A DNA stretch of 64,000 nt. Origin: an uncultured Prolixibacteraceae bacterium. Its GTDB lineage: Bacteria; Bacteroidota; Bacteroidia; Bacteroidales; Prolixibacteraceae. Below, piece after piece: positions 18,151 through 27,570 of the stretch. The translations under genes and the position numbers were made by a program. Position 1 is the stretch's first letter. Each line of letters starts with the position of its first letter. Below the pieces are notes generated by a model. It was not told where the DNA came from, did no database searches, and worked only from the letters and a program-made list of their open reading frames with translations. The stretch covers positions 1 through 64,000 of the forward strand of contig CALGIG010000132.1 of assembly GCA_937915865.1 (NCBI GenBank), given 5' to 3'.

Positions 18151-19038
18151 GTGAAATTAGTTCTGATATTTATAATTATCCTGATATCATTTAAAATTGA
18201 TGCTCAGATTCCGGTAAAATGGGAAGAACTTTCAGCTCCCGAATTTCCTGAGGCGGTAAATAAATCAGACAAAGTTTGTGTATTACCATTAGGCATTGTG
18301 GAGAAACATGGTCCGAGTTTACCTCTTGGAACCGACCTGATGATCGTGCGTGATGTAGTATTAAAAGCTGCCCAAAATGAGTATGTTGTCGTGTTTCCTG
18401 AGTTTTATGCTGGCCAGATAAACGAAGCCAGGCACCAACCAGGGACAATATCCTACAGCCCTGAGTTGGCATGGAAGCTTTTGGAAGAAACATGTAACGA
18501 AATTGCCCGAAATGGTTTTGAAAAAATCATTCTTGTCAACGGGCATGGTGGAAATAATTCCATGCTTTCTTATTTTGCTATGGCTATGCTTAGCAAGAGT
18601 CATACTTTCGCTGTATATATTGCCAATGGATGGGATATTTATGCCAACGAAAAGGATAAAGAACTTGTTGAAAAACAAATACAGTTGTTACCCGATAGTT
18701 CTCTTGGCCATGCCGGTGCCGACGAAGCTGCTGAAATAAAAATAATCCGTCCTGATTTATTCAAACCAGAAAGAGCGATTACTGAATCAGGTGTTAACCT
18801 TCAGAGAGTTGGACATCTTACAAATGTTTCTACAGGAATTGATTGGTACGCTTCATTTCCAAATCATTATGCAGGCAATGCAGCTAATGCAACAACACAA
18901 TTGGGCGAAGCGATGCTTGAAGCTACTGTTAATGGTTTAGCAAAAGTCTTCGGTCAGGTAAAAACTGATACAGAAGTATTGAAGCTTCAAAAACAGTTTT
19001 TTAATGAAGCCGATCAACCTCTAAATACAAGGCAGTAA
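18151..19038 (+). CDS. Creatininase-family amidohydrolase, exported
   Basis: 295 aa, starting at a GTG. A short signal peptide (LVLIFIIILISFKIDAQ) puts it in the periplasm, unusual for the mostly cytosolic family. Creatininase fold motifs: LPLGIVEKHGPSLPLGTDLMIV (residues about 45-66; Glu and His metal ligands), GTISYSPE, ILVNGHGGNNSML near 130 (catalytic NGHGGN), and SSLGHAGADEAAEIKI near 188 (HAGxxE ligands). Family members open cyclic amides such as creatinine or formamide-type bonds. Its position right after susCD suggests it processes the imported compound, perhaps a nitrogen-containing cyclic amide; this is inference. Confidence 0.85.
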   Translation: MKLVLIFIIILISFKIDAQIPVKWEELSAPEFPEAVNKSDKVCVLPLGIVEKHGPSLPLGTDLMIVRDVVLKAAQNEYVVVFPEFYAGQINEARHQPGTISYSPELAWKLLEETCNEIARNGFEKIILVNGHGGNNSMLSYFAMAMLSKSHTFAVYIANGWDIYANEKDKELVEKQIQLLPDSSLGHAGADEAAEIKIIRPDLFKPERAITESGVNLQRVGHLTNVSTGIDWYASFPNHYAGNAANATTQLGEAMLEATVNGLAKVFGQVKTDTEVLKLQKQFFNEADQPLNTRQ

Positions 19039-19397
19039 ATATTTCAAAACTTCTGATTTTTCTGCTTGCCTGAAATATATGGTGATGGAGTTTTAAACCA
19101 GTAAAATTTTTACGAAAGCTGATGTTTTCTAAAAAACGTCCGCAACTATTGTACGTTGCCATACTATTGTAACGAAAATATGTGGCGGTGAAGGAATAAA
19201 ACATTCTATCAGTTTATATATCAATGAATAAGTCTCTTGTTCCAATAGGTCAATAGCACCTTCTTGCGAATAGAATAGCCTCTACTCTATGGTAAGACAA
19301 AACGAAAATGTCCCGATAATGATCAGCATTGCCATTCGCTATGGTCAATTACTAGTGATAAAATAAGGATTGTGGACTGTTAAATAAAAACTTAGGT
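19039..19397. other. Intergenic region, no gene seen
   Basis: 359 bp between the creatininase gene and the first unknown-family gene. No ORF, hairpin with a T-run or RNA motif stands out. It is long enough for a separate promoter for the three genes that follow. Confidence 0.5.
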
Positions 19398-20903
19398 ATG
19401 AAAAAGATTCTGATAATCAATATTGTTTGCTCTTTATTTTTTGTGGTTCAGCTTTGGTCTCAAGTTCCGGTTTTACTATTGAAAAAACAGGAAGGAGCGA
19501 CCAAGGCAAAAGCTGTGGCAGGAAGAGACTTTCAGGTAAAAATTGATGGATTAATTGATACCGGGAAAGTTGTAGTGGTTTCGCTTGATGGAGATCAGTT
19601 ACCAGATTCCAATAAGTTTGTCATTCAATTGTATGATGCCTCAACCAATCAGGTAGTTAAGGAAACTTATGGAAAGAGATATCCCAAAAGCAGAATGACC
19701 TATTTCATAACATCTGGTAAAAAAGGAGAATATTATTTACTTATTAAGCCAAATTTGACCGTTGCCGAATTTGACGTTTATGTTAAGGTAGTTGAAAGGT
19801 TGGGACCATTTCGTAAACTTGACTCTAAAGGCATACCAAGTGAATTATATACTTATTTTATGTCGAATTCTCCCGAGAATTTGAGGGAAGAGAAAGATTG
19901 TTTAGGAGAAAATGGCTGGTATCTCGCCCGTAGTTTTTTACAAGGGAATGCAAATATTTACTGGGAACACTGTAATTATTTAGGTTACAATGCTCATTTT
20001 GGTGTTTTATTGTGGAACAAAGATTCAATACCAATTACCGTTCAACTTAACTCAACCAGTGCAAAAAGCTGGACTGATGCCGGATCGATGGAACCTGCCA
20101 TGTGTGGCGTTTGGCTCGATTGGATGAAGAACAAGCTGAACGACAATGAATTGACCTGTGATTTTAGAAAGCCTTTTTCTCTTCCGGCCTATGATCGCGG
20201 AAATCCTTCTGCTTCGGCTAAATGGATACTTGTTCATACAGTCGAAACAAACAGTCCGGTGGCCAATACATTTAATGGTTTAATTAACCTAAGTCTTTAT
20301 TACCCTAATGGTGCCATTTACTCAGGTACTAATTTATTTTGCGACACTTATATCATGAAAAAAGGAGGTGAGATTGTTGTATTATCTCAGCTCTCAAAAT
20401 CAGATATTGTTCCTGAGAAAAAGGCGCTTCGTGGTTCCGGGGCAGGTGCTATGGTCGAAACTTCTATTCAACAAGTTGAAGTTACTCCTGATAGTCCTTT
20501 TTGCTTTTTGCTGACAGGACATGATCCTCCACATTATCAGAAAGGCGAAAATGTTGTCACTACTTTTTTCAGAAAAGATGGAACTTCCGGTACCTTACCA
20601 ACAGCTTTCGGGTACTCAGTTGTTTACAAATTAAATTTCAATGCAATAGAGAGCAAAAGGCAGGTAAAGGCCAGGTTTAAATTCAATTCAAAAACCAATC
20701 CTAATGCTTTAATGGACAAATGGGCCGGGATGTATGTTATTGGGAAACGCGACCGCGATGGGGCAATCTTTTCGAAACAAGTTTTGATTGGTCAGGAATA
20801 TGTTTTTGACGAAAATGTTCCGCTGGAGACCTCAGTTACTTATTATCTGGTCATAAGTGGCATGAGTAGTTTACCTCTCGAAGTAGAGTTTTACAATGAA
20901 TAA
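19398..20903 (+). CDS. Secreted protein of unknown family, paralogue A
   Basis: 501 aa with a signal peptide (ILIINIVCSLFFVVQLWSQ). I do not recognise the family. It is clearly paralogous to the product of 22415-23914 along its whole length. Shared blocks include GxVVxxSLDGxxLP, LLxxxxxQGNANIYWEHCN near residues 190-200, NSxSAxSWT, AMCGVWxDWxxxKLNDNEL, LPAYxxxNPSASAKWI, LRGSGxGA, TGxDPPxxQKGENxxTTxF, GYSVVYxxN, and a C-terminus ending SGMSSLPxExxFxN. All-beta appearance, invariant Cys, Trp and His residues, no membrane segment after the signal. No T9SS tail. The gene is 34 bp upstream of a T9SS-exported protein. Confidence 0.8.
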   Translation: MKKILIINIVCSLFFVVQLWSQVPVLLLKKQEGATKAKAVAGRDFQVKIDGLIDTGKVVVVSLDGDQLPDSNKFVIQLYDASTNQVVKETYGKRYPKSRMTYFITSGKKGEYYLLIKPNLTVAEFDVYVKVVERLGPFRKLDSKGIPSELYTYFMSNSPENLREEKDCLGENGWYLARSFLQGNANIYWEHCNYLGYNAHFGVLLWNKDSIPITVQLNSTSAKSWTDAGSMEPAMCGVWLDWMKNKLNDNELTCDFRKPFSLPAYDRGNPSASAKWILVHTVETNSPVANTFNGLINLSLYYPNGAIYSGTNLFCDTYIMKKGGEIVVLSQLSKSDIVPEKKALRGSGAGAMVETSIQQVEVTPDSPFCFLLTGHDPPHYQKGENVVTTFFRKDGTSGTLPTAFGYSVVYKLNFNAIESKRQVKARFKFNSKTNPNALMDKWAGMYVIGKRDRDGAIFSKQVLIGQEYVFDENVPLETSVTYYLVISGMSSLPLEVEFYNE

Positions 20904-20937
20904 ATTTTCTTATAATACTAATTTTTAAAATCTGATT

Positions 20938-22329
20938 ATGAAATACTTTTACAAATCTGTACACACTGTTGTTTTGGTTTTATGTGTCTTATTTTCAGTG
21001 AATTCATTTGCAGAAGGATCATTGAAATTACCATTGGTATGGGGTAAATCTGTCAATTCATCTTCGTTACCTGATTGGTTGGGAACCGATCTGACCAGAG
21101 GAATTGCTTTTCACAACAATAAATTATATGTAGTTACCCGAAATACTACTGTAACTCCTAAAACTGCCGATATTAGGATTTTAGATGCTTTAACCGGCAC
21201 TGTCAGCGGAACGTTAAGTGTAAATGGTCTTGATGCAAGTGGCGGTCATACTTCATTTCCGGCCAATGACATTGAAGTTTCAGAGGATGGACAAATATTG
21301 ACTTGTAATTTGGCATTAGGTTCCGATGCAGCTGCCGGAATGAATAAGTTCAAAGTTTATAAGTGGACTGATGATAAAGCTGATCCTAAGTTATTTCTCG
21401 AATACGATTTACCAAACGATGTCCGGCTGGGTGATCACTTTACTGTTCAGGGAAGTTTTGCCAAAGGAAGTAAAGCCTATATTTATGCCGCAACGTCTCC
21501 GCATCCCGGCAAAACATTTCAAAACGATAAAGTTTATATCTGGTCGGTAACCGATGGGAACCTTGAAACGGCAACTCCTGCAATTGTTAAGTCTCAGCGC
21601 TTAAAAGTACAGTTTACAACTTCTGATTATCGTTATGTTGATGGTGAGTTTGGCAGTGATCCTAAGGTCGCCCCTTACGGTTCATCGCCCGACGATGGTT
21701 TTATTGTAAATGGAAATGGTATGTTTCCTACACGATTTAAAAAAGATGGGGCAGTTGCCGATAGCATCTTTTATGGAAACATGAATTGGAGTTATCCATT
21801 TAATAGTTCCACTATTGTATTTGCTGAAAAAGGCGCTAAAATAATGGCAACAGTGGCTTGTGACCCTAACCTGTCATACGATGCCAATATTTTCGTGAAG
21901 GATATTACCGCAGACATGAATAATGGCGCCAGTTGCTTCTCTTCTTCTGGTGTTGGTACATTGGCAAATGGAAATCGCACCTCTGATATTGCTTCAGGAA
22001 CAATCGACGGAACCCGTTATATTTTCATGTTATGGACCAACAATGGAATAACTGCTCACAAGCTCGAAGGTTTAACAACCGGAATTGAGCCAGAGAAGAA
22101 ACAAAACAATTTCTCAGTTTCACCAAATCCGGCGTCGGAATATGTACGAATTACAAACGTTGAAAATATAAAAAGAATCGAGCTTTACTCCATTGCCGGT
22201 AATTTAGTCCTTCAGGTATTACCAATTGAACAACTGAATATAAGTTCATTAATCCCAGGAATTTATATGATCAAAATACTATCAAAAAATGGTACTTCGG
22301 AAGTTTATAAACTATTGAAAAATAAATAA
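20938..22329 (+). CDS. Secreted beta-propeller-like protein with T9SS type A sorting domain
   Basis: 463 aa. Signal peptide 1-25 (VVLVLCVLFSVNSFA). The body (25-380) consists of repeating beta segments such as GIAFHNNKLYVVTRNT, DIRILDALTGTVSGTL, NDIEVSEDGQILTCNL and KVYIWSVTDGNL, which look like propeller blades; it may belong to a DUF4623-like family (weak recollection). Residues about 390-463 form the T9SS type A sorting domain: FSVSPNPASEYVRI, IKRIELYSIAGNLV, LIPGIYMIKI, EVYKLLK. It should be exported through the T9SS and attached to the cell surface. It sits between two paralogous genes, suggesting a joint function. Confidence 0.82.
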   Translation: MKYFYKSVHTVVLVLCVLFSVNSFAEGSLKLPLVWGKSVNSSSLPDWLGTDLTRGIAFHNNKLYVVTRNTTVTPKTADIRILDALTGTVSGTLSVNGLDASGGHTSFPANDIEVSEDGQILTCNLALGSDAAAGMNKFKVYKWTDDKADPKLFLEYDLPNDVRLGDHFTVQGSFAKGSKAYIYAATSPHPGKTFQNDKVYIWSVTDGNLETATPAIVKSQRLKVQFTTSDYRYVDGEFGSDPKVAPYGSSPDDGFIVNGNGMFPTRFKKDGAVADSIFYGNMNWSYPFNSSTIVFAEKGAKIMATVACDPNLSYDANIFVKDITADMNNGASCFSSSGVGTLANGNRTSDIASGTIDGTRYIFMLWTNNGITAHKLEGLTTGIEPEKKQNNFSVSPNPASEYVRITNVENIKRIELYSIAGNLVLQVLPIEQLNISSLIPGIYMIKILSKNGTSEVYKLLKNK

Positions 22330-22335
22330 GGAATT

Positions 22336-22374
22336 GTTGTCCTGAAAAGTATTCAAAATGTTTTTCAGGGCAAC
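22336..22374 (+). terminator. Hairpin after the T9SS protein gene
   Basis: GTTGTCCTGAAAA (22336-22348) pairs with TTTTCAGGGCAAC (22362-22374) with one G-U pair. The T-run is inside the stem, so termination may be partial. It overlaps the first ATG of the following open frame, one reason for placing that gene's start at 22415. Confidence 0.6.
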
Positions 22375-22414
22375 ATCCTTAATCGGATTAACACTATTCA
22401 GAAAATATGGAACG

Positions 22415-23914
22415 ATGAGAAAGTATGCTTATTTTTTTTTGTTTGCCTTAAGTTTATTTATACGTTGCGAAAGTAATGCACAATTACCTTCTCCTGAACC
22501 CAGAAATAAACCTGTTATTTATATGGTTCAGGGAGAAGGTTCAATTACTGTTGCTGATACAGTGCGTATTGAAATCAACACTCCTGTTGAAGCCGGAAAA
22601 GTTGTTCTTATTTCGCTCGATGGAGAATATCTTCCCAAAGAAAATGCTTATACAATCCGGTTGGTGGATGATAATAACCAGAGGGTAAAGATGTATGGCG
22701 GCTGGTACCAGAAAAACCGTATGTCGTATTTCGTTACCTCAGGAGACACACGCAAATACTACATTGAAGTCCTTCCTGATCAGCAGGTTATCGAATACAT
22801 TGTTAATGTAAAAATTGACGATTGTTTACCAGCCCTGACAAAACTTGATGCTCTTGGAAATCCAACATCATTATTGACATACATGATATCCAATTCACCG
22901 GAAGAGTTGAAACCAGAAAAAAATTGTCTGGGAGAAAATGGTAGTTATCTGGTAAGAAGTTTATTACAAGGAAATGCCAATATTTACTGGGAGCATTGTA
23001 ATGATATGGGATACGCCTTGAAATTTGGTGTTTTAATGTGGAATAAAGATTCGAAACCGATAACTGTAAAACTAAATTCATCAAGTGCTATCAGCTGGAC
23101 TGAGGCCAACGGCATGAAAGGGGCCATGTGTGGTGTCTGGCACGATTGGTTTGAACATAAGTTGAACGATAATGAATTAAATATAGGTAATTCTATTGTT
23201 TTACCAGCTTATAATCCGGCTAATCCTTCAGCTTCAGCAAAATGGATTTTTATGTCATCAGTTCCTGCCAACGATCCTGTAAAAAGTACGTTCAATGGTT
23301 TGTTGAATGTCAGTTTGCAAAACGCCGATGGTTCGGATTATAGCCGTTTAAATGTTTTTTGTGATGTGTATGCCTTTACCCCTGGAAAAGAAAACATGGT
23401 TCTTAGTAATGTGGCAACAAACGATATTGCCCAAACACCTAATACATTGAGAGGTTCCGGCGTAGGGGCTATATTGACAACATCATTGCCTGGTCGTCAA
23501 ATTACCAGTGATTTACCATACAGGTTTGTCATCACCGGATTTGATCCTCCACTTTTTCAAAAAGGTGAAAATATTGAAACAACTTATTTTGACCAAAAAG
23601 GCATAGCTTACCGTTTGCCAACCTGCTACGGTTACTCGGTGGTTTATCGGTTTAATGCCAGTGGTTTTAAGAGTGATAAACCTATAAAAGCTGGATTTAG
23701 AATGCATCCAAACTCTAATGTAGATATTTGGTCGGGAGCCTATGTAATTGTAAAACGTTGGCGCGATGGAAAAGTAATGTCTGAGCAAATTATGATAACA
23801 AATAACAACCTTGTAATTTTTGATGATAATGTACCTCAAAATACTGAGAGTATCTATGATGTTGTTGTTAGCGGAATGAGTAGTTTACCTGTTGAAATAG
23901 TATTTTGTAATTAG
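22415..23914 (+). CDS. Secreted protein of unknown family, paralogue B
   Basis: 499 aa from the ATG at 22415. The frame is open from 22358, but those codons lie in a hairpin and precede a normal signal peptide (YAYFFLFALSLFIRCESNAQ). It is homologous along its length to the protein at 19398-20903 and shares all of its motif blocks, including QGNANIYWEHCN, AMCGVWHDW, LNDNEL, NPSASAKWIF, TGFDPPLFQKGEN-type and VSGMSSLPVEIVF. The pair is diverged, not a recent copy. Function unknown. Expected location is the periplasm or outer face of the cell. Confidence 0.8.
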   Translation: MRKYAYFFLFALSLFIRCESNAQLPSPEPRNKPVIYMVQGEGSITVADTVRIEINTPVEAGKVVLISLDGEYLPKENAYTIRLVDDNNQRVKMYGGWYQKNRMSYFVTSGDTRKYYIEVLPDQQVIEYIVNVKIDDCLPALTKLDALGNPTSLLTYMISNSPEELKPEKNCLGENGSYLVRSLLQGNANIYWEHCNDMGYALKFGVLMWNKDSKPITVKLNSSSAISWTEANGMKGAMCGVWHDWFEHKLNDNELNIGNSIVLPAYNPANPSASAKWIFMSSVPANDPVKSTFNGLLNVSLQNADGSDYSRLNVFCDVYAFTPGKENMVLSNVATNDIAQTPNTLRGSGVGAILTTSLPGRQITSDLPYRFVITGFDPPLFQKGENIETTYFDQKGIAYRLPTCYGYSVVYRFNASGFKSDKPIKAGFRMHPNSNVDIWSGAYVIVKRWRDGKVMSEQIMITNNNLVIFDDNVPQNTESIYDVVVSGMSSLPVEIVFCN

Positions 23915-23965
23915 AAATTCGAATATCAATCATGTGTTCTTTGACACGCGAGAGGTCGAGATAGT

Positions 23966-24004
23966 AAAAGAGCCAACCAGGAATTTTCCGGTTGGCTCTT
24001 TTTA
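23966..24004. terminator. Strong bidirectional terminator
   Basis: AAAAGAGCCAACC (23966-23978) pairs perfectly with GGTTGGCTCTTTT (23990-24002). It has A-run and T-run flanks and separates convergent genes, closing the SusCD locus. Confidence 0.88.
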
Positions 24005-24010
24005 TGCGGT

Positions 24011-24574
24011 TCAATCACGATATTTGTCTGGTCCAATGACTATATCGAAGATAAATATTCCGTTTTTATCCCGGTAATTGTATTTAAAGGTTACCCCTAA
24101 ATCGCGCATAGGTTTCATGTCCGGGTTTGTTTTAACCATATTGGTAATCTGAGGTTCGAGTATTTTCTTTCCTTCGGAAGGATTGACTTGGCTAATTTCA
24201 GTATTGACCAATGTATAATAATACTGAAAGGTTTTATTTGGAGACGCAACAGCGTTATCCAGTCTTGTTTCTGAATCAACCATCATGGGGCACGACTCGT
24301 TCAGTTTGCTGGCTTCTTTCATCATATTTTTATCAACAGCGGCTGAACCGAAAAAGAAATGCTGAACAGCAAAGAAAGTGATACAAAATACAACAGAAAA
24401 CGCCACGCCAAAAATCAACCGATCATTTATTTTTCCTTTAGGTTTTACTTTTACTGGTTGAGTTTCTTCTATTATTGGTGTTATTGGTCTTGGCATTTCG
24501 TAGCCGCATTCAAAGCAATATTTATAGTAAGCCGGATTTTCCTTTCCACAATGATTACAAATAGTTTTTTCCAT
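24011..24574 (-). CDS. Zinc-ribbon, single-pass membrane protein of unknown function
   Basis: 187 aa. Four cysteines, C6-x2-C9 and C20-x2-C23 (ICNHCGKEN, YCFECGYEM), form an N-terminal zinc ribbon. A Pro/Lys-rich linker leads to one transmembrane helix (LIFGVAFSVVFCITFFAVQHFFF, about 52-74). The C-terminal about 110 residues are soluble with no family I recognise; they contain MKPMRDLGVTFKYNYRDKNG, a pattern of small beta-rich domains. With the zinc ribbon inside, the C-terminal domain would be outside the inner membrane. Single gene between terminators. Confidence 0.7.
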   Translation of the reverse strand: MEKTICNHCGKENPAYYKYCFECGYEMPRPITPIIEETQPVKVKPKGKINDRLIFGVAFSVVFCITFFAVQHFFFGSAAVDKNMMKEASKLNESCPMMVDSETRLDNAVASPNKTFQYYYTLVNTEISQVNPSEGKKILEPQITNMVKTNPDMKPMRDLGVTFKYNYRDKNGIFIFDIVIGPDKYRD

Positions 24575-24660
24575 TGTTGTCCTTTAAATTTCGACTAAAT
24601 ATACTACATTTTATGTCTTGTTTTATTTTTCATGGATTTTAATGTCTATCTGATCCTTAA

Positions 24661-24696
24661 AAAACGAAAAAGGGCTTCACTTTCGCAAAGCCCTTC
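24661..24696 (-). terminator. Terminator of the potABCD operon
   Basis: Read on the minus strand, AAGGGCTT and AAGCCCTT form a stem followed by TTTTTCGTTTT. It is about 22 bp downstream of the potD stop. Confidence 0.85.
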
Positions 24697-24717
24697 GGTA
24701 TTGAATTCAGAAATCTC

Positions 24718-25947
24718 TTAGTTATTGCCTTTTACGCGGCTCCACATTTCGAGCACTTTGTCGTTTTTATCCAGAAAGTCGTGCAACAAAACACAACGGT
24801 CAACAACAGTACTATCGGGATATTGAACCGAGTTGATGTGTAATTTCCCGTTACCAGGTCCGAAGAAGTAATTCAGATTTACAGTTTCGGCGATCGTTGA
24901 ATCAGATTGGGCTTCAATAATTTCTGGTGTGGCAACTGCACTGCAATAGCCACTGACATCCATGTTGCGCAATGCTATCTTTGCCTGGCAAAGATAGTTG
25001 AGAAAATAGCTGGCTGCTTTTACATTACGGGCATATTTGGGAATAATCCAGCCGTCGAACCAAATGTTACTTCCTTCTTCGGGAACAACATAATCGAGAT
25101 TTACACCTACTTTTTTAGCTTCGTCGATGGCCCATACTGCATCACCACTCCAGGCATAGTTCATCCATGCCTGGCCTTTAGTCATCATTTCCTTTCCAAA
25201 GTCTGCTTCCCATCCTGCCAGGTTTGGGCGCAATTCTTTCAATTGTTTTTCAACCATTTCAATGTCAGAATCTGTATGATCATTCGACACATCGTAACGG
25301 GTGCGTTTTCCCGATTTTATATCTTCGTAAAAACCAACTGTCGCAGCCATGTTATATACATCCCAGTAATGGTCTTTCATCAGTATTTTACCTTTGTTTT
25401 TGGGGTCCCACAAACATTTCCATGATTTTACTTCATCTCTCGAAACCTTATCTGTGTTATAAAGTATGCCTGAAGTTCCCCACATATATGGAACCATATA
25501 ATCTTCAGCTTTTTTGCCAGGAACACTAAAAGCATCCATGCGGTTACGAAGGAAAGGCGAAATATTTTCGAGAAAGCTACCTGTTTTTCCAAAATTACGG
25601 TCGATTGGCAGCAATAAATCATTTTTTAACATTTTTTCGATGAGATATTGGGTAGGGCAGGCCAGGTCGAAATCTTCTTTGCCCATGGCAATTTTTGTGT
25701 ACATTACTTCGGGCATATCAAAAACCTGGTAAACAATTTTCACATCTTCGCCAGTTTGTTCTTTATACCAAACCGGAAATTCTTTCAAAAGGTCTTCGTC
25801 AATATAGTCTGACCAGTTGTAAATTTTCAGTACTTTTTTTCTCGATTCGTCACTCTGTTTACAGGCATTGAACGAGTAGGCAACCAAGCCAAGGAGTAGC
25901 AGCATTGCCAGTTTGCCCAAAGTTTTAGTTTTTTTGAATGTTCTCAT
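24718..25947 (-). CDS. potD: Spermidine/putrescine ABC transporter substrate-binding lipoprotein
   Basis: 409 aa. Lipoprotein signal ending LVAYSFNAC (Cys29). The mature start KVLKIYNWSDYIDEDLL is the PotD/PotF hallmark. Further family blocks are YMVPYMWGTSGILYNTDKV, EDFDLACPTQYLIEKM and NLDYVVPEEGSNIWFDGWIIPKYA (with the conserved Trp and acidic residues that bind polyamine amines). About 60 residues longer than E. coli PotD. Last gene of potABCD, 26 bp after potC. As a lipoprotein it would be anchored in the inner membrane next to the permease. Confidence 0.92.
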   Translation of the reverse strand: MRTFKKTKTLGKLAMLLLLGLVAYSFNACKQSDESRKKVLKIYNWSDYIDEDLLKEFPVWYKEQTGEDVKIVYQVFDMPEVMYTKIAMGKEDFDLACPTQYLIEKMLKNDLLLPIDRNFGKTGSFLENISPFLRNRMDAFSVPGKKAEDYMVPYMWGTSGILYNTDKVSRDEVKSWKCLWDPKNKGKILMKDHYWDVYNMAATVGFYEDIKSGKRTRYDVSNDHTDSDIEMVEKQLKELRPNLAGWEADFGKEMMTKGQAWMNYAWSGDAVWAIDEAKKVGVNLDYVVPEEGSNIWFDGWIIPKYARNVKAASYFLNYLCQAKIALRNMDVSGYCSAVATPEIIEAQSDSTIAETVNLNYFFGPGNGKLHINSVQYPDSTVVDRCVLLHDFLDKNDKVLEMWSRVKGNN

Positions 25948-25973
25948 TAGATACAGCTTTAGGAGTTTTTGAT

Positions 25974-26762
25974 TTATAGTTTTTTCTTTGTTGCGCGCCT
26001 ATTAATTACAAGTAGTAAAATCAATACAGTCATAAAAATGATTGCCGAAAGTGGGCGTAATTCAGGAGTCAGCCCACCTCTGCGGGCATCAGCATAAATG
26101 TATGTCGAGAGTGTTTCAAGTCCTTCATTTCCTATATTAAATAAAGTCACAACAAAATCGTCGATTGACAGAGTAAAGGCTAGAATAAAACCACTAATCA
26201 TCCCGGGTTTCAGTTCTGGAATCAAAACTTTACGCACTGCTAAAAACGGCGTGGCTCCCAAATCTAAGGCTGCTTCATATAAATTGGTATTCATTCGGCG
26301 TAACCGAGGTAAAACACTTAAAACCACATAAGGAGTACAAAAAGTTATATGTGCCAGAATTACAGTTGTATAACCCTGTGAAATGCCCAGGCTCACAAAA
26401 AGAAGGAATAACGAAATGGCTGTAATTATATCCGGATTAAGAATTGGAATAGTGTTTACCATTTTTATAGCTTGTGCTGAACGGGGTTGCAGATTGTGGA
26501 TTCCGATGGCTGCCATAGTTCCCAAAATTGTTGCGGCAAATGCGGCGATAAGTCCAATAATCAGTGTGTTCCATAATGCGCTGCTTAGCGAGTGATGGAT
26601 TCCTCCCTGAAAAATAGAAGCATACAATTTAAGCGAAAAACCTGTCCAATTACCTAGTACTTTGGCTTCGGTAAACGAAAAAATGATAATGATCAGAATT
26701 GGCGCATACAGCAAAACAAGCAATAGCCCAAGGTATGAAGAGGATAAAATTCGTTTTATCAT
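25974..26762 (-). CDS. potC: Spermidine/putrescine ABC transporter permease PotC
   Basis: 262 aa, six predicted membrane helices. The EAA motif for contact with the ATPase reads YEAALDLGATPFLAVRKVLIPELKPGMISG (in two parts, residues about 160-190), followed by FTLSIDDFVVTLFNIG, typical of PotC. Its ATG overlaps the potB stop by 4 bp (ATGA), indicating translational coupling. Confidence 0.92.
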   Translation of the reverse strand: MIKRILSSSYLGLLLVLLYAPILIIIIFSFTEAKVLGNWTGFSLKLYASIFQGGIHHSLSSALWNTLIIGLIAAFAATILGTMAAIGIHNLQPRSAQAIKMVNTIPILNPDIITAISLFLLFVSLGISQGYTTVILAHITFCTPYVVLSVLPRLRRMNTNLYEAALDLGATPFLAVRKVLIPELKPGMISGFILAFTLSIDDFVVTLFNIGNEGLETLSTYIYADARRGGLTPELRPLSAIIFMTVLILLLVINRRATKKKL

Positions 26763-27559
26763 ATCAGGTTGCCCTCCTCAGCAGCTTTCGAATTTCCGTC
26801 GCGGTTCATCAAGGCAGTAAGTCCAATCAGCAAAAGCATGATCAGCGATAAGGCAGCGCCATAATTCCATGTTCCATTGTAAATATTTTCCTGGAGTGTT
26901 GTTCCAAACAATTTTATGTTGTTGATGGTGAGCAATTCGGCGATGGCAAAAGTGGAAATTACCGGCATAAAAACCATTAGGATTCCACTGATAATACCTG
27001 GAATTGATAATGGTAATTCTGTTTTCAGGAATACCTGAACCGGATTAGCTCCCAAATCCTGGGCCGCTTCAATCAGATTGGGATCTGTTTTTTGCAAAAT
27101 ATTGTAAATCGGGTAAATCATGAACGGCAGAAAATTGTAAACCATACCAAAAATAAGGGCGCCTTCGCCAAGCGGAATTCTGAAAAAGTCGAACAAGGCA
27201 ACAGTTGCCAGTGTTCTGATCAGGAAATTGATCCACATGGGTAAAATAAAAAGGATGACAATCAGCTTTGCTTTTCGGGCTTCCATTTTGCTGAGTATGT
27301 AAGCTGCCGGATATCCAATAAGAATGCACAATGCAGTGGTAATCAGTGCAACAACAACCGAATAAATGAATGTATTCATTGCTTCGGGATGTATCCAAAA
27401 CTTCTGGATATTGGCGATTGTAAATTTTCCTTCGGGGTTGGTAAAGGCATAGTAAACAATCAAAGTCATGGGAACCAGTACGAAAAAGGCAAGAAACAAA
27501 GCATAAGGGATTGTCCAGTTTCTTCTTCGGCCTAAAAATGAAAGCATTTTGTTTTGCAT
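26759..27559 (-). CDS. potB: Spermidine/putrescine ABC transporter permease PotB
   Basis: 266 aa, six predicted helices. N-terminal IPYALFLAFFVLVPMTLIVYYAF, LPMWINFLIRTLATVALF in the middle and an EAA loop LIEAAQDLGANPVQVFLKTELP match PotB. It pairs with PotC to form the membrane channel. It lies 11 bp downstream of potA and overlaps potC by 4 bp. A second ATG at 27547 is possible. Confidence 0.92.
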   Translation of the reverse strand: MQNKMLSFLGRRRNWTIPYALFLAFFVLVPMTLIVYYAFTNPEGKFTIANIQKFWIHPEAMNTFIYSVVVALITTALCILIGYPAAYILSKMEARKAKLIVILFILPMWINFLIRTLATVALFDFFRIPLGEGALIFGMVYNFLPFMIYPIYNILQKTDPNLIEAAQDLGANPVQVFLKTELPLSIPGIISGILMVFMPVISTFAIAELLTINNIKLFGTTLQENIYNGTWNYGAALSLIMLLLIGLTALMNRDGNSKAAEEGNLI

Positions 27560-27570
27560 CCCTTTGTGGT

